From: Metaphire vulgaris
Lineage: Eukaryota; Annelida; Clitellata; Crassiclitellata; Megascolecidae
Direction: 5' to 3'
Length of the DNA stretch: 64,000 nt
Assembly (NCBI GenBank): GCA_018105865.1
Contig: CM030845.1
Span: 16,542,776 to 16,606,775, forward strand
The notes under the pieces: generated by a model
Seen by the model: only the letters and a program-made list of their open reading frames with translations
Database searches by the model: none
Told to the model about the DNA's origin: nothing
Shown: positions 11,135-22,979 of the stretch, one piece after another
Layout: the number at the start of each line of letters is the position of its first letter
Numbering within the stretch: the first letter of the stretch is position 1
Position numbers and translations under genes: made by a program

Positions 11135-12949
11135 GAGGGGAGAAAGGGAAAGAGAAACCTTTTGATGTTTGTGGTTCTTTGAGACTGAACGATTTGTGAA
11201 TGGCTTCCAATCCAGAACTATCCCATGATTCCAACGCACTGTCCATACTCTGCAGCCATAAAGACAAATGCAGGTGCAAAGCAGAATGCAGCAAAGCATC
11301 TATGGTACATGGCGCGCCTCTTTTGAACCAACGCTAAGAAACACTGAAATATCGGGAAAATGCTTGATTTTTATGGCGCCATTGTTCTAAGGCACTGGAT
11401 CCTTCCCAAACCAACCACACAGATAACTGAACGCACCCAGTACGAGATAGCTAGTGTACATGCAGTTCACTTCATCATTAAAGTCTGTCTACCTGAGAAC
11501 ACTATTATAATATATTTATAACATATTATATTATATTATACAATACAATATATATATATATATATAATACATTAAAACATATAACTATTATAACATATAT
11601 TATAACAGTATAATAAATTAAAACATATAACTCTGGTTCATATTTATTTAGTGAAATTTTAATTCTGGTTCATATAGATTTCTTTAGTGATTTAATTGGA
11701 TAGGATTGGAATATTACATGTAGAATTGGGTTTACAGGTAGACTACCTGAGGTTAAAAAGGATAATCATTTCCTCAGAACTAAAGATACTCATTAAACCA
11801 TCACACGTCCCTCAAGCATGCGACACGATCTATGAATCCATTTAATGAAAATATCTGAGAATATTGTCCTCTTGAACTTTCCCGTACTCCTTTAATTTTT
11901 TCTTTTTTTTATACTCATTTATTCCTCAGTGGCATCTTTTCATACGAGGGAATCAGGGACCGGGATGCATAATCCGTGGCCCGTGGGTCTGACCCGGCCA
12001 GACCCAACGCGCTCTGTCCTGGCCCTCAGAGCAAATTAAAACACAGCGAACTGGCATGAGAACAGTAACATTGTTATAGAAATGATATATCAACTGACTG
12101 GGCTATCCAGATCAATTGGGATGCTACTAATCTTCATGCCAAGCAGTATAAAGGTACACTCCATAGGCTCAGCGCCCGTACGGAGAACCGAAGGGTTAGC
12201 AACATCATTGTATGCATGGCAATGGCTGAATGAGGGCGGTTGCCAGCCTTTCCCTCGCCGCCTTTCCTTCCACCGAGTTAACACCCGATGTACTCATTCA
12301 CAGCTGAGTCGATTGGGGGCGCTTGGGACAGAAACAACCGAAAAGTTTCTGCCGCGGCCGCGGCTAGGTTCAATACCCTAGGTTTTATGATAGTGATGCC
12401 ATAGAAGTTGATTGATTGATTTATTGATTGAAGTCGTTTGTGGATGTGAAATGCTTACACCATGTTTTCCTGTACATTCACTTGGAGTCCCTGAGAGAAG
12501 AAAAAAAGCATCAAAATGATTATCAGAATCATAATAAATCTACACGAAAAGAACTAAATAAGTGCATAATTAGACTAAATCCCTGATTATCGGTCTGCCG
12601 ATTATCGGCTTGTTGAAGTTTCTTTACTCATTACCGAATTTAGCGTACTGTCAAATGCATCAGGAAAAATCTTTCACATCATTCCATCCGTAGTTCACAC
12701 TCAATCGACCAATGATTCCACTTGAGTTGAAGACAACCAACATTTTAATTACATTAGGGGCCATAGTGATTCAAAAACTCGGTTCAGGAATAACGATAAA
12801 TAGGTTCGTGCTTGAGGCACACTGAGAAGACCTTGAATTGTGGCCAAAGCCATGGTATAAAAGACACAGTAGGTAATAAAGCTAAGAGGACGGAATAGCT
12901 CTGACGGATTAAAGAAGATAGAAAACACAGAAAGGCAAAGCGTTCCTAC

Positions 12950-13095
12950 TTCCTCTGTTTGCCGGTCGGGTGATCTTGATGGTGACCGTTTGACCGGCGT
13001 TCTGCAGAAGTTGAATGGCGTCGGAAAGAGTCTTTCCACGGAGACTCACTCCGTTGATCGCTAGCAGACGATCTCCGACGTGAAGAGCTCCAGTT
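12950..13095 (-). CDS. Grip: Grip coding exon 17: second half of PDZ6
   Basis: Phase 2 in, phase 1 out (A|gtagga). It encodes [18 protein letters not shown] and then the helix [18 protein letters not shown], very close to GRIP1 PDZ6 ([15 protein letters not shown]). Flanking acceptor is tttag at 13,097-13,096. Confidence 0.93.
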
Positions 13096-13254
13096 CTAAA
13101 CACATCAACACCCTAAAATATGCCTCTCTCTCTAATCTAATCTAATTCTAAACTTCTATAGCGCCACTTCATAATGCACAGAAGCATCAGCCAATGGCAC
13201 ACCAAATCAAAATCATTCAAGGTCCATGGTATCCGGCTGCTTTAGGGAGGGAGG

Positions 13255-13373
13255 CAAGATCTGTGACGTACTTTGAGGCGGGGCTTTGAGATTTGTGACA
13301 GGTCGTGACAAGGGAAGGGTCAAAAACTGTCAAAAATAGCGTGGCTTACTTTATGGACGGCCCCTAATGTTGA
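13255..13373. mobile_element. Half copy of the ~430-bp inverted-repeat MITE
   Basis: Contains CTGTCAAAAATAGCGTGGC and ends TTTATGGACGGCCCC, the right half of the family seen complete at 18,589 and 46,589. Confidence 0.65.
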
Positions 13374-13715
13374 AAAACCTCGTTATATTGTTTACAAATT
13401 CTCTTGAATTTTTGAAGACACGGTTGAGGGCATCCAGTTGGGGTTGACAACAGCAGAAAACGACACTTGTACACTAAAATATATGCTTGGAATACTGTAT
13501 GTACAGATTAGTGATGAACGACTTATGCCTTTGGCTGATAATTATATAATGGTAGAAATTGCATAGCTCTTCTTATTGCAGCATAGAAGCACGGTAACAC
13601 TAACTGGCTCTTTTTAGCTTCCCTCACAACAACTTATCAGCTTTGTTAGCAAGTTAAAGGTCAAAATGCTTGGAAAGGTTTTCAAACAAACAGAAAGAAA
13701 AGTGCAAAAAACTAC

Positions 13716-13860
13716 TTTTCCGCAAGTCCTTCCTCGGTCAGACTGGAGATGAAGATTGGATCAAAAGGCTCTTCGCTCCCAGATATCGTAATTCCAATTG
13801 GTCCGGCAAACTTAGGAAGTTCAACTGTGTAGGTTATCAGATGCGTTGGGTCTGGTTCAT
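13716..13860 (-). CDS. Grip: Grip coding exon 16: first half of PDZ6
   Basis: Phase 1 in, phase 2 out (AA|gtagtt). It encodes [20 protein letters not shown] and then [24 protein letters not shown]1 has [20 protein letters not shown] in the same place, so assignment to PDZ6 is direct. The Arg usual at the split is Lys here. Confidence 0.95.
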
Positions 13861-14358
13861 CTGCAAACGCAAATACAAGGCCATCACTCACTCACTCACC
13901 CATGTTTCTTTCAAATTCCAAAGTGCATCGGCGCCATCTAGCGAAAACCAGGATAAGCATGGGATATTTACAATAAAACAGAAGGATGGTACCGGCTTAA
14001 CTGTGCTACCATGTACACTGATATGTTGTTCAGTAAATTGGTATAATAAGCTATAGACAGTTAATATTAAACAATTCATTATAATCACAACATCTGAAGC
14101 AATGGAATGGATGTATTTTTCATTATTGGTTGTTTGTTGTCATCAACATTTTATATTCTGCAGCACATTTTCTGTGGTTGGTGCTATTTCAATTGCAATA
14201 CATTCCCCTTCCCCTTTCCCTATGATAGCCTCTCAAAAAGTGGAACCTTGAGCCTAGAGGCCTAATGTCTCTAGGCTCATGGTCCACTTTTTGAGAGTCT
14301 ACCATTGGGAAAAGGGGCGGTATAGTGGCATGATTGTAAATTTACGCCACTGATGGAC

Positions 14359-14504
14359 CTGCAAAGTTTTCATCCTTCTTGATCGTCAGTTTGACGATGT
14401 CCTGAGTGTCCTGAAGAACCCGAGCAGAATCCTCCAGCGTACAGTTGTCCAGTCGAACGTTGTTAATTGCGAGCAACTTGTCACCCGGCTGGATGGAACC
14501 GGTT
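14359..14504 (-). CDS. Grip: Grip coding exon 15: second half of PDZ5
   Basis: Phase 2 in, phase 1 out (G|gtccat). It encodes TGSIQPGDKLLAINNVRLDN and ends IVKLTIKKDENFA. GRIP1 PDZ5 has [20 protein letters not shown]. The donor is weak (GTCC) like that of exon 12, but phase and homology fix it. Confidence 0.93.
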
Positions 14505-15083
14505 CTAAAGGCAAAATAAACGACAAAATAGAGAAGAGATTCAGAATGTCCAAGAAACTGTCATTTCATATCACTTATCATCGGATCCAGAAAGGCCACT
14601 CCATATATTGATGCTATCCAGCCAATGGCATAGCCAAGATACTCACCCCATTCCAAATAGGGTGACGGGTCCCCCATGCTCATCCCCCTGCCGTGGTTAT
14701 GCCAATGTATCTAAGATACTTTTGTGTTCTGCCATGTTCTCTTGTGTCTTCTACTTATCCTATCATATCACAGTTCCTTGTATGGGTGTTGTTGCTGGTT
14801 TTCTTAATGGTGCCAATGAGTTTGAGCATACAGTAGTTGAGTAATTTGCAATTGGTATTGACCGATATAGAATTGCGGCTGACATCACTGATATCATTTG
14901 AAATAAAAACGCAATTATAAATCAATGCTTCAACTTTGGAGCTGTTGTTGACTTTGAGTGCAAATGATCACACAAAGAGTCAAAGACATGCTGGAATTTC
15001 GGGCGACACTCTGCATTTCACTTAATCAGGTTGTGATATGGCAGTGCCGTTGTTAGATTAGAGTACATGGAAAAATGACTGGT

Positions 15084-15384
15084 CAGGGGCGTACCTAGGG
15101 TATTTGGCGCCCATGGCAAAGGGGTCAGGAAATTTAATTAACAGGTTAAAAGTCTTTCATTAACAAATAATAACATTTTGACATAAGATTAAAACTACAG
15201 GAGCACTTTTCTTGCTTTTACTGATGTGAACTGGTCTATGATGATGTGCCCAAAGTCAGTTTTCTCGGTTTCTTCTCTTTCTAGGCTGAGTAGACCAAGA
15301 TCACTGAGTTTTTTTGGTGACCCCTTAAACAAATGGAGCCCAGAGCATCTGTCCTACCTGCTGCCATACCTAGGTACACCACTG
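15084..15384. mobile_element. hAT MITE with 8-bp target duplication
   Basis: CAGGGGCGTACCTAGGGTAT and CATACCTAGGTACACCACTG are inverted ends. Flanks are tgactggt (15,076-15,083) and tgactgct (15,385-15,392), 7 of 8 identical. It belongs to the same family as 6511, 9676 and 32,183. Confidence 0.8.
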
Positions 15385-15443
15385 TGACTGCTCAATGCTA
15401 GAACTCTGGGAGACAGAGAGAGAGAGAGAGAGAGAGACCTCAC

Positions 15444-15513
15444 CTGTGGGCGACACTTCCTTTCTTGACGTCAGATATGACCAGGTGTTGTCCAGGTCTT
15501 CGATTTCTTGGAC
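15444..15513 (-). CDS. Grip: Grip coding exon 14: central PDZ5
   Basis: 70 nt, phase 1 in and phase 2 out (AG|gtgagg). It encodes PRNRRPGQHLVISDVKKG and SVAHR. GRIP1 has [21 protein letters not shown]. A (GA)n run lies 5 nt inside the following intron. Confidence 0.93.
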
Positions 15514-15833
15514 CTAAGTTCAGTCAAACGCAGCTATTTTCAAATAGTAATGTCAACAATAAGCGCAGACCTCTGTCCCAACTACAGCCACACAACGTTG
15601 ATAGGAATCTTTAATTAGCGAATCAATTTCTGCCAAATATAAATTTGTATACAAATCATTTTATGATACAGAACAACTCTAAAGCTGAACTAATAAGTAA
15701 GTAAATTATTCAGTGAATTTATTTATATATCGTTTTCAGAGGTAGGCACCGTAATAGCTGCTTATTTATAGATGCTGGGACTAACGAAAGTTAAGTTGTG
15801 GCCCATTCAGCTCATGCGACTAAGGGGCCGTCC

Positions 15834-16189
15834 ATAAAGTATGTCACACATGTTTCTTTCTAATAAATTCGAGATTCTTGTTCAATTTTCAGCAGAAAAA
15901 CTTTTAAACATTTAACTTCCGCCAATGATGACGAATGTAACTGAGATTTAAAATTCAACGTGCCTAGCATAATATAATTACTATACAGTAGTATACACCA
16001 GTGACATCTTCTCTTAGAATCCATCCATCAGAAGAGAAAGTAAATATCACCACATATTTCAGGTTTTACATACATATGTACAGAAAGTGTAATGTTATCA
16101 TGACCTTTACCCTTCCCCTGTCACAAACTGTCACACTTTCCTAGACCCCTCCCCTCGAATCGAACATAACGTACTTTATGGACAACCCG
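15834..16189. mobile_element. Inverted-repeat MITE family A, copy in Grip intron 13
   Basis: Starts GGGGCCGTCCATAAAGTATG and ends CGTACTTTATGGACAACCC. It shares internal blocks with 18,589, 21,821 and 46,589, for example GAGATTTAAAATTC and CCAGTGACATCTTCTCT. Confidence 0.8.
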
Positions 16190-16220
16190 TAAAATGGTTG
16201 GATAAAACCAATTTAAAGTA

Positions 16221-16221
16221 C

Positions 16222-16262
<41 letters not shown>
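16221..16262. repeat. (AAT)n tract
   Basis: AAT repeat just downstream (on the minus strand) of Grip exon 13. Confidence 0.95.
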
Positions 16263-16264
<2 letters not shown>

Positions 16265-16279
16265 CCAGCATTAACTAAC

Positions 16280-16357
16280 AACTGATTGTGATGCCAAGTC
16301 CTGCATTTCGTTTTGCCAGTTTGACGACAAATACTCCACTGCTCGGAATGATTGATT
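16280..16357 (-). CDS. Grip: Grip coding exon 13: start of PDZ5
   Basis: 78 nt, phase 1 in and out (T|gttagt). It encodes SIIPSSGVFVVKLAKRNAGL then GITIS. GRIP1 has [26 protein letters not shown]. Spliced to exon 14 it gives GITISCPRNRRPG. Confidence 0.92.
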
Positions 16358-16570
16358 CTGTCAAATGAAATCACAAACTGTCAGACATTAACCCATTGGT
16401 CACCATGCCTCTGCTGCCTAACGACCACAGAAATCCTACAGTGTAGACCAATGGGACGAGTTAACTCGTCCCTGGCTGCAACTGTATTAAGCGCTAAATG
16501 ACACATGAAAATGCAATCGCTTTGATCCTATTTTATCTCAAGGAAGAGCCTTTGGTCTGCACTCAAATGC

Positions 16571-16702
16571 AAAAGTCGATTGACTTTGATAAGGCATTCG
16601 ACAAGGTGCCTCATTATAGATTGGCAGCAAAATTGGAGGCATTTTGAATAGGAGGAAAGGTTTTTCAATGGATAAACAGAAGTTGGAATAGTGAGGATGT
16701 AT
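16571..16702 (+). pseudogene. Non-LTR reverse-transcriptase fragment
   Basis: The frame reads IDFDKAFDKVPHYRLAAKLE, stop, IGGKVFQWIN. DFDKAFDKVPH is the catalytic block containing the first Asp of retroposon reverse transcriptases. One internal stop; no flanking RT blocks. A dead fragment in Grip intron 12. A trinucleotide tail and an AAT/ATT palindrome follow at 16,762-16,828. Confidence 0.75.
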
Positions 16703-17154
16703 GAGTGACAGTGGTTTTTAACACAGGAGAAATCCTACTAAGCAAATAAAAATCCAGTTAAAATAATAATAATGGTAATAATAATGGTAATAATAATAAT
16801 TATTATTATTACCATTATTATTAAAACTGGCTTAATACAAAGTGCCACTAAATTTGAAAATTCCTCTTAAAGCTGATCAAGTACAGGAATAATTTAAACC
16901 AACTTAGCATCAATAATATAGTTAAACTGTAATCAACTTGACTAAGAATTCAATTCAACCCATTGTTTCTATTAGTCATGATATGTGACACCAGTCAAAT
17001 AAAGAAAAAAAGACAAATCATATAACAATTCTGTCTCAAAAACCATTTTGCTCTTTGTTCCTGTTCATACAGTTTTTGCAAAATATTTACTTTTGCACAA
17101 TTTCTAATATCAAATTTTCAGGAAACTCAAACAATTCTTTCAACTCTGATGCAC

Positions 17155-17200
17155 TTCATCAATCAATCAATCAACCAATCAATCAATCAACCAATCAACA
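17155..17200. repeat. (ATCA)n tract with LINE-like 3' end
   Basis: ATCA repeat followed by AACTTCTATGGCACCACTAT. The CTTCTATAGCGCCAC motif recurs at 13,152, 36,302, 37,110 (inverted), 39,508 and 45,855, usually beside a short tandem tail. This is typical of CR1/L2-type 3' termini. Confidence 0.6.
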
Positions 17201-17304
17201 AACTTCTATGGCACCACTATCATATAATGCCTAGGGCATCTGCCAACCAGCCATTTACATTTGAATTCAAATGAATAATGGTCACAGTACTTGAAACTTA
17301 GATA

Positions 17305-17479
17305 CAGTAGAACTTTGTCACAACATACTAAGCGGGTCTGTAAAATTTAAGACATTATATGCGAGGTACGTTATATACATTGCCAACCAAAAGAGCAATG
17401 TATCACATTGAACCATATATTGAAGTACTTATTAAACAAGCATAAGTTAAAACCGAGTCCATTATAACGATGTTCTACT
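17305..17479. mobile_element. Degenerate pogo/Tigger-like MITE
   Basis: Starts CAGTAGAACTTTGTCACAAC and ends CGATGTTCTACT. It resembles the cleaner copy at 39,870-40,044. Confidence 0.5.
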
Positions 17480-17564
17480 CATTATTCGTTAGAAACGGTT
17501 TTCAGTGCAACTCCAATTGAAATGCTCAAATGTGTAGATCAGAATGTAGAGAGAGAGGAAGGAC

Positions 17565-17704
17565 CTGCGACGTTGAATTCAACGAGAAGTAACATCTTCA
17601 CTCCGCACTCTTTTACCATCTCGTGCACTTCGACCATCGTACGGCCTTCGAGATACTGACCGTTTATTGCTAAAACACGATCTCCTTCTTGAAGTACTCC
17701 ACAT
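17565..17704 (-). CDS. Grip: Grip coding exon 12: second half of PDZ4
   Basis: Phase 2 in, phase 1 out (G|gtcctt, weak donor). It encodes CGVLQEGDRVLAINGQYLEG and ends LLLVEFNVA. GRIP1 PDZ4 has CGVLQIGDRVMAING and EIEFDVAESVIPSSG, and the splice to exon 13 restores NVAESIIPSSG. Confidence 0.93.
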
Positions 17705-17959
17705 CTGCAGAATAATCCACAAATAATCAACTTCAATTCAACACTTCTCACGTCATCAGCACTTTCTTCGCTACGTTTTGCCGGCCAAAAAAACGGCAAC
17801 AAATTTAAAAGTAACTTCAGTACAATTTGATATTACACTATAGCAGCAAGATTTAACATGTGTGCTGTCTTGGCATTGTACACGGCGAATTGTGTTTTTC
17901 TGTAGAATCAAAGATAACAGACATAAATAATGGACAAAAACAGATGGAGCAATAGGCGG

Positions 17960-18213
<254 letters not shown>

Positions 18214-18588
18214 AGAAGCACCTTACAGTAACATAATAAAATGTATTTCTTCTATTTCTGTCACACTCAATAATTTCAGATTTGATTTCTTTTGAGCATC
18301 TAGTTATTACTTTACTTTGAAAGTATAATTTACTGAAATTACTCGTAATTACTTTCTAGATTTTTGTAGCTACAATCCACTTATGCTACTATTGTACTAC
18401 ACAAAGGAAATGAATAGATTGTGTTATGAGAGAAGAAACATGTCTATTAAAGAAAGTACTAGAGGGAATGATGGAAGGAAAAACACCAATAGGACGATGA
18501 AGGATAATGAAGCCAGAGTGGTTGTTCAACCCGACAGCAGAGAACAAGCATTGAAGCCTAAAATAGAAAGCTCAAGGTAGACAGGATT

Positions 18589-19027
18589 GGGGCCGTCCAT
18601 GAAGTACGTCACGCTATTTTTGACGGTTTTGCCCCCTCCACTTGTCACAACCTGTCACAAATCTCGGACCCCACTCCCTTAAAGCGTGGTCCATAAATTA
18701 CATCATGCAGTTTTCTATTTAATTTATTCGAGTCTCTCGCTCAATTTTCAGAGGTAAAACAGATATTCAACTTCAGCCAATGATGACAAATGTAACTGAG
18801 ATTTAAAATTCCATGTAACTAACATTACGGTATATAATTACTATAGAGTAGTATACACCAGTGACATCTTCTCTGAGAATCCATCCATGAGAAGTGAAAG
18901 TAAAATGTCGCCGCATATTTCATGTTCTATATGTACTGAAAGAGATTTACCCCATCCCCTGTCACAAACTGTCACACTTTCCCAGACTTCATCCCACTCG
19001 GGCGTGATGTACTTTATGGACGGCCCC
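18589..19027. mobile_element. Inverted-repeat MITE family A, full copy (439 bp)
   Basis: GGGGCCGTCCATGAAGTACG at the left and TGATGTACTTTATGGACGGCCCC (inverse) at the right. Subterminal arms also pair (TGTCACAACCTGTCACAAA versus TGTCACAAACTGTCACAC). No ORF of note. Confidence 0.85.
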
Positions 19028-19110
19028 TTAAGCACAACTGCTGCCAGGTAGTAGTAATATATAAGGAGAAAGCATGGACAGGAGAGCAGAGTGGGAGGGG
19101 GACATATCAC

Positions 19111-19300
19111 CTCTCTGCTGATCCTTTGTGTTCTATGTGTCTTATGATCGGAGGTTCCATGAGCATTCCGTTGGAGGCGACCGGTCGACCGGGGACTGCG
19201 TCCATGACCAGACCGAAGCTCCTCTGGTCGTAGATCAACATCACCTCCGTCGTGTCGACATGACACACTTGCGACAATCCGAATGACAACAGCGTGTTGC
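19111..19300 (-). CDS. Grip: Grip coding exon 11: first half of PDZ4
   Basis: Phase 1 in, phase 2 out (AG|gtgata). It encodes NTLLSFGLSQVCHVDTTEVM, then FGLVMDAVPG and PPIIRHIEHKGSAER. GRIP1 has VVHTETTEVVL, a PDZ4 start, and PPLISYIEADSPAER. A CA/GT repeat at 19,309-19,340 sits immediately upstream of the acceptor. Which upstream donor supplies the first base is uncertain (see exon 10). Confidence 0.93.
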
Positions 19301-19306
19301 CTGAAG

Positions 19307-19345
<39 letters not shown>

Positions 19346-19463
19346 TAAAGACCATTCCAAAGAATTGCACAATTTTACCAACAAAGACATTCGTCAAAAG
19401 TACCCACAATCACTAATTAATCGATGCACTCGGCAACGTTGGGTACTTGCACTCATGCCCAAG

Positions 19464-19771
19464 CAGTGGCGTAGCCAGGATTTCTGGATGGGGGGTTTGG
19501 TTTAGATCTTGACCAAGCTTCGCAAAATTTTTCTTATTTTTCTTTTTTAGGAGTTGACAAGCAAAAAAGGTCTTCACCTTCGTATTCTTTCTAGTTTTTT
19601 TTCTATTTTCTATAGCACTTAGAAATTTTTTCGATCGGCAGCCAGCCAAGGGACGGTTTTGACAGCCAAACTTGCGTCCAAAAATGAAAAATGCATGGAA
19701 AAGCATGTAAAAAATTTTCTGTCGGCAGCCAAGGAGGGGTTTAACCCCCAAACCCCTTGGCTACGCCACTG
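19464..19771. mobile_element. hAT MITE with perfect 8-bp target duplication
   Basis: CAGTGGCGTAGCCAGGATT and CCTTGGCTACGCCACTG are inverted ends. The direct repeat tgcccaag flanks both sides (19,456-19,463 and 19,772-19,779). The interior carries GTTGACAAGCAAAAAAGGTC, common to many copies in the window. Confidence 0.92.
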
Positions 19772-19974
19772 TGCCCAAGTACTACCCTAGTACGCATTAT
19801 TCATGCCTGTACTTGTAGAGTCTTTTCTTAAACTTCGGTACTTCTATTTATAGGAAGAGTTTCACTGACAGAGTCAGTTTCAGTCATCAGTCAACAAAAG
19901 TACAAATAAGAAGGTTTCTCACTCAAAAATCTATTTTTCCAACATGCCGTTATTTAACTACAAGAATCCCTCAA

Positions 19975-20203
<229 letters not shown>

Positions 20204-20205
<2 letters not shown>

Positions 20206-20510
20206 CAGAGTTTAGAGTGGTTCAGTATAGGATCTGCCCTTTGTGTGAGAACCACTATGATCCACCCATCCATTCATTCATTCAAAGTGAGGGGCTGGTC
20301 TTGCTGTATAATCTCATTCTTTGCCATCTTGTCCTCTTGTTGGTCTGTTCCTGTATGTCCATTCTCCTCCTTTGTCTTCTTGTCTTTGCATCTACAAACA
20401 ACAATAGGCCTAAGACTTTGCAGCACACAATGTGTCACAAATGCCTCAGTCAGTTACTGTATAACTGCCACAAAATTTTACCTACAGTCTAATACACTGT
20501 AGATATACAA
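20204..20510 (-). repeat. Dispersed repeat C, inverted copy
   Basis: Reverse orientation relative to copy 1: GATCTGCCCTTTGTGTGAGA and TCATTCTTTGCCATCTTGTC. Its microsatellite end faces the AAT tract. Confidence 0.8.
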
Positions 20511-20562
20511 ATAGTATCGTATACATTGGCATAAGGTTAAGGGGCCAACCCCTACATCTTCC

Positions 20563-20640
20563 CCTTCCTATGGTAGCTTCTCAAAAAGTGAGGGGCTGGA
20601 GCCTTAGAGGCTGAATAGAAGTTTACGCCTATGATCCTAT
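20563..20640. repeat. CTTCCCCTTCC...TCTCAAAAAGTG repeat
   Basis: Related segments at 14,212-14,345 (as a foldback), 28,511-28,590 and 45,626-45,715 share CTCAAAAAGTG, GAGCCTAGAGGCCTAATAG and a following AAGTTTA. The family is not identified. Confidence 0.6.
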
Positions 20641-20713
20641 ATAGGCCTAATGCTTAGGTTTCTTTCAAAGCATTTGCATTATTAGCGGCCAATGCAAATG
20701 TATTGTTATTTTG

Positions 20714-20812
20714 CCTTCCTTCCTTCCTTCCTTCCTTCCTTCCTTCCTTCCTTCCTTCCTTCCTTCCTTCCTTCCTTCCTTCCCTTCCTTCCTTCCTTCA
20801 TTTCCTTCCTTC
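20714..20812. repeat. (TTCC)n tract
   Basis: Nearly pure TTCC repeat in Grip intron 10. Confidence 0.97.
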
Positions 20813-21151
20813 TAGGACTAGACCTATGAAATGATTTGTTATTCTCCCCAATGATAAATCAGCCAAAGCGTTGCGCTAAAACAGCTATTTTTAAACAAAG
20901 TTTTGTTTTTACTGTTATTCAACTTTAGAGTATCAAAACCAAGTTGCGGTTTCTGAATTACTAACAGGCGACTGTTCACTAACGCCAACAACTGTATAAA
21001 TACTTCGAAAGCCAACCTCTTTCTTTTTGCTGATAATTAGAAGGTTGCTGCTGTTTATATATTTTATTTATCTATTTTATTTATATTCTAAATTCTTCTG
21101 CCTTAGATGATTCCTGAAACTTCTTCTTACCGGCGGCGGAGGAGGAGGTGG

Positions 21152-21380
21152 ACGTCAACAATTTCACTTTTTACAAATAATCAAAACTAGGAAATTTTAT
21201 GGAATACTACTTATTATAAAGAAAAAGCATGGCAAAAGGTCATAATCATCACATTTTGACAAAAAAGAAAAATGGTCATCATCGCAAAAAATATTCACCT
21301 TGTTATTGGGACCTGTCATCGATCTGGGGAGGAGTGAGTAACCCAGTTGCAGTGGGTTGCCCAAACATTGGTACAGCCCC
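21152..21380. mobile_element. Fragment of inverted-repeat MITE family B
   Basis: From GACGTCAACAATTTCAC to ACCAATGTTTGGGCAACCC-side sequence ending TACAGCCCC. It matches the interior of the element at 2869. It lies inside the damaged copy of the Grip linker exon. Confidence 0.7.
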
Positions 21381-21616
21381 TCAGTAGATATAATTCCCAG
21401 TGAGCAGCCGAACGAAGACAGCGCCGAAAACCAATTATTATTTAATTTGTTCCTGAGTCGTTTTCTTAAATGTAAATGAGTTAAAATGGCGTCGCTCGAG
21501 CCCTAGGAACGCTCGAGACGCTGCTGCTGCTGCTGCCTCTTCTGCTGGCGCGGAGGAGGAGGTGGAGGAAGATGGGTTTCGGTCTCTGGAGCAGCCGAAC
21601 GAAGACAGCGCCGAAC

Positions 21617-21755
21617 CGACCTGAGTCGTCATTGAGTTAAGCGTCGCTCGAGACTGAACGCTCGAGACGCTGTTGAGGCTGGCGCTCGGGAAGATGCGCT
21701 CCCTCCCCGGCCCCAGCGCCGCCGCCGCCGTCGGCCTGGCCGAAGGGGCGGCTCC
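21617..21755 (-). CDS. Grip: Grip coding exon 10 (probable): PDZ3-PDZ4 linker
   Basis: Acceptor ttcag at 21,760-21,756 gives phase 0, matching exon 9. The frame reads GAAPSARPTAAAALGPGRER and FPSASLNSVSSVQSRATLNS. Vertebrate GRIP1 has a similar Ser-rich segment before TTEVVL. The end is uncertain. The better donor CAG|gtcggt at 21,621 leaves phase 0, but exon 11 needs phase 1; a weaker donor after GTCG at 21,617 (given here) restores the frame. The frame stays open past both and runs into a second, tandem copy of the exon before stopping at 21,438. Confidence 0.5.
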
Positions 21756-21820
21756 CTGAACTACATACACACATCACATGCGGTCACTCATCGGAAATGG
21801 AAAAAACGGCGGCACCACAA

Positions 21821-22268
21821 GGGGCCGGCCATAAAGTACGTCACGCTCAAGGGTGGGGATCTAAGAAAGTGTGACAGTTTGTGGCAGAGGAGTAAAGATC
21901 ACTGTGATGTCACAACTTGCCGTACATTTAAAACCTGAAATGTGCAGGTGGAGTTTTACCTTCTCTTCAGGTGGATGTATTCTCACAGAAGATATCACAG
22001 GTGCATAGTAATAATTATATTATGCCAAAGTACATGGAATTTTAAATCTCAATTACATTCGTCATCTTTGGCGGAAATTGAATGTTTCAATGTTTTGCTG
22101 CTGAAAATTGAATAAGAAACTCTAATAATTATTAAATAGAAATCCTGCATGACGTAATTTATGGATGACGCTTTAAGGGTGATCAAAGATTTGTGATGGG
22201 TTATGAGAGAGGGAAGGGGTTAAATTAAAGACTGTCAAAATAGCGTGACGTACTTTATGGACAGCCCC
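21821..22268. mobile_element. Inverted-repeat MITE family A, copy in Grip intron 9
   Basis: Starts GGGGCCGGCCATAAAGTACG and ends TGACGTACTTTATGGACAGC. It is inverted internally relative to 18,589 but has the same blocks. Confidence 0.85.
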
Positions 22269-22789
22269 CAGGCGTCATCTTGTTCTCATTTAGATATGAA
22301 AACTCTCTTGAATTTCATTATCAGAAACCATTCATTATCACTCATGACAATACAAGGCTACAGAACACAAAGGGGTTGGACTGTAGACCCCTTAAGGGTC
22401 TATGGTTTGGACATTCCCACCTCAAGTATAATGCATCCAATGGGGATCTGACAGCAAAAAAAACTATTCAGCCCCAAATGAGTTGAGGGGGGTTGTCCCT
22501 AATAGAGGATCCAAAGTCCCAGCTCCTCCCATAAAACCAAATGCTGATTGCAGGGCCAAGTCATTAAAAACACACCCAGACCCAAAAATTTACAAAAGTT
22601 AGAAAACATTCAGAGTAAGTAACTCTAAGGGCCAATTTGTCAAAGATCCAAGTACACACACAGACACAGACACACACACACACATACCATAAAACCATGT
22701 AATATCATATTTTCACCATAAGCTGTAATGCATTCAGCAAATTCAACATTTTATAAAGCAGATCTGCCTGACATTCTCCTCATGCCCAT

Positions 22790-22791
<2 letters not shown>

Positions 22792-22838
<47 letters not shown>
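22792..22838. repeat. (TC)n tract
   Basis: Pure TC repeat in Grip intron 9. A CA-rich run lies at 22,655-22,685. Confidence 0.97.
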
Positions 22839-22839
<1 letters not shown>

Positions 22840-22979
22840 CCTGCATCTTTGGCAAAGGCAATCATTTTACTAAAGAACTGTCACTATGCTGTATTTTTGA
22901 TTGAATTTATAGACTGTCATGTATACAGGCACTGACCCCACATGAGTGACTCTGTCATGCCATGAGTGCCCGCCCTCAC

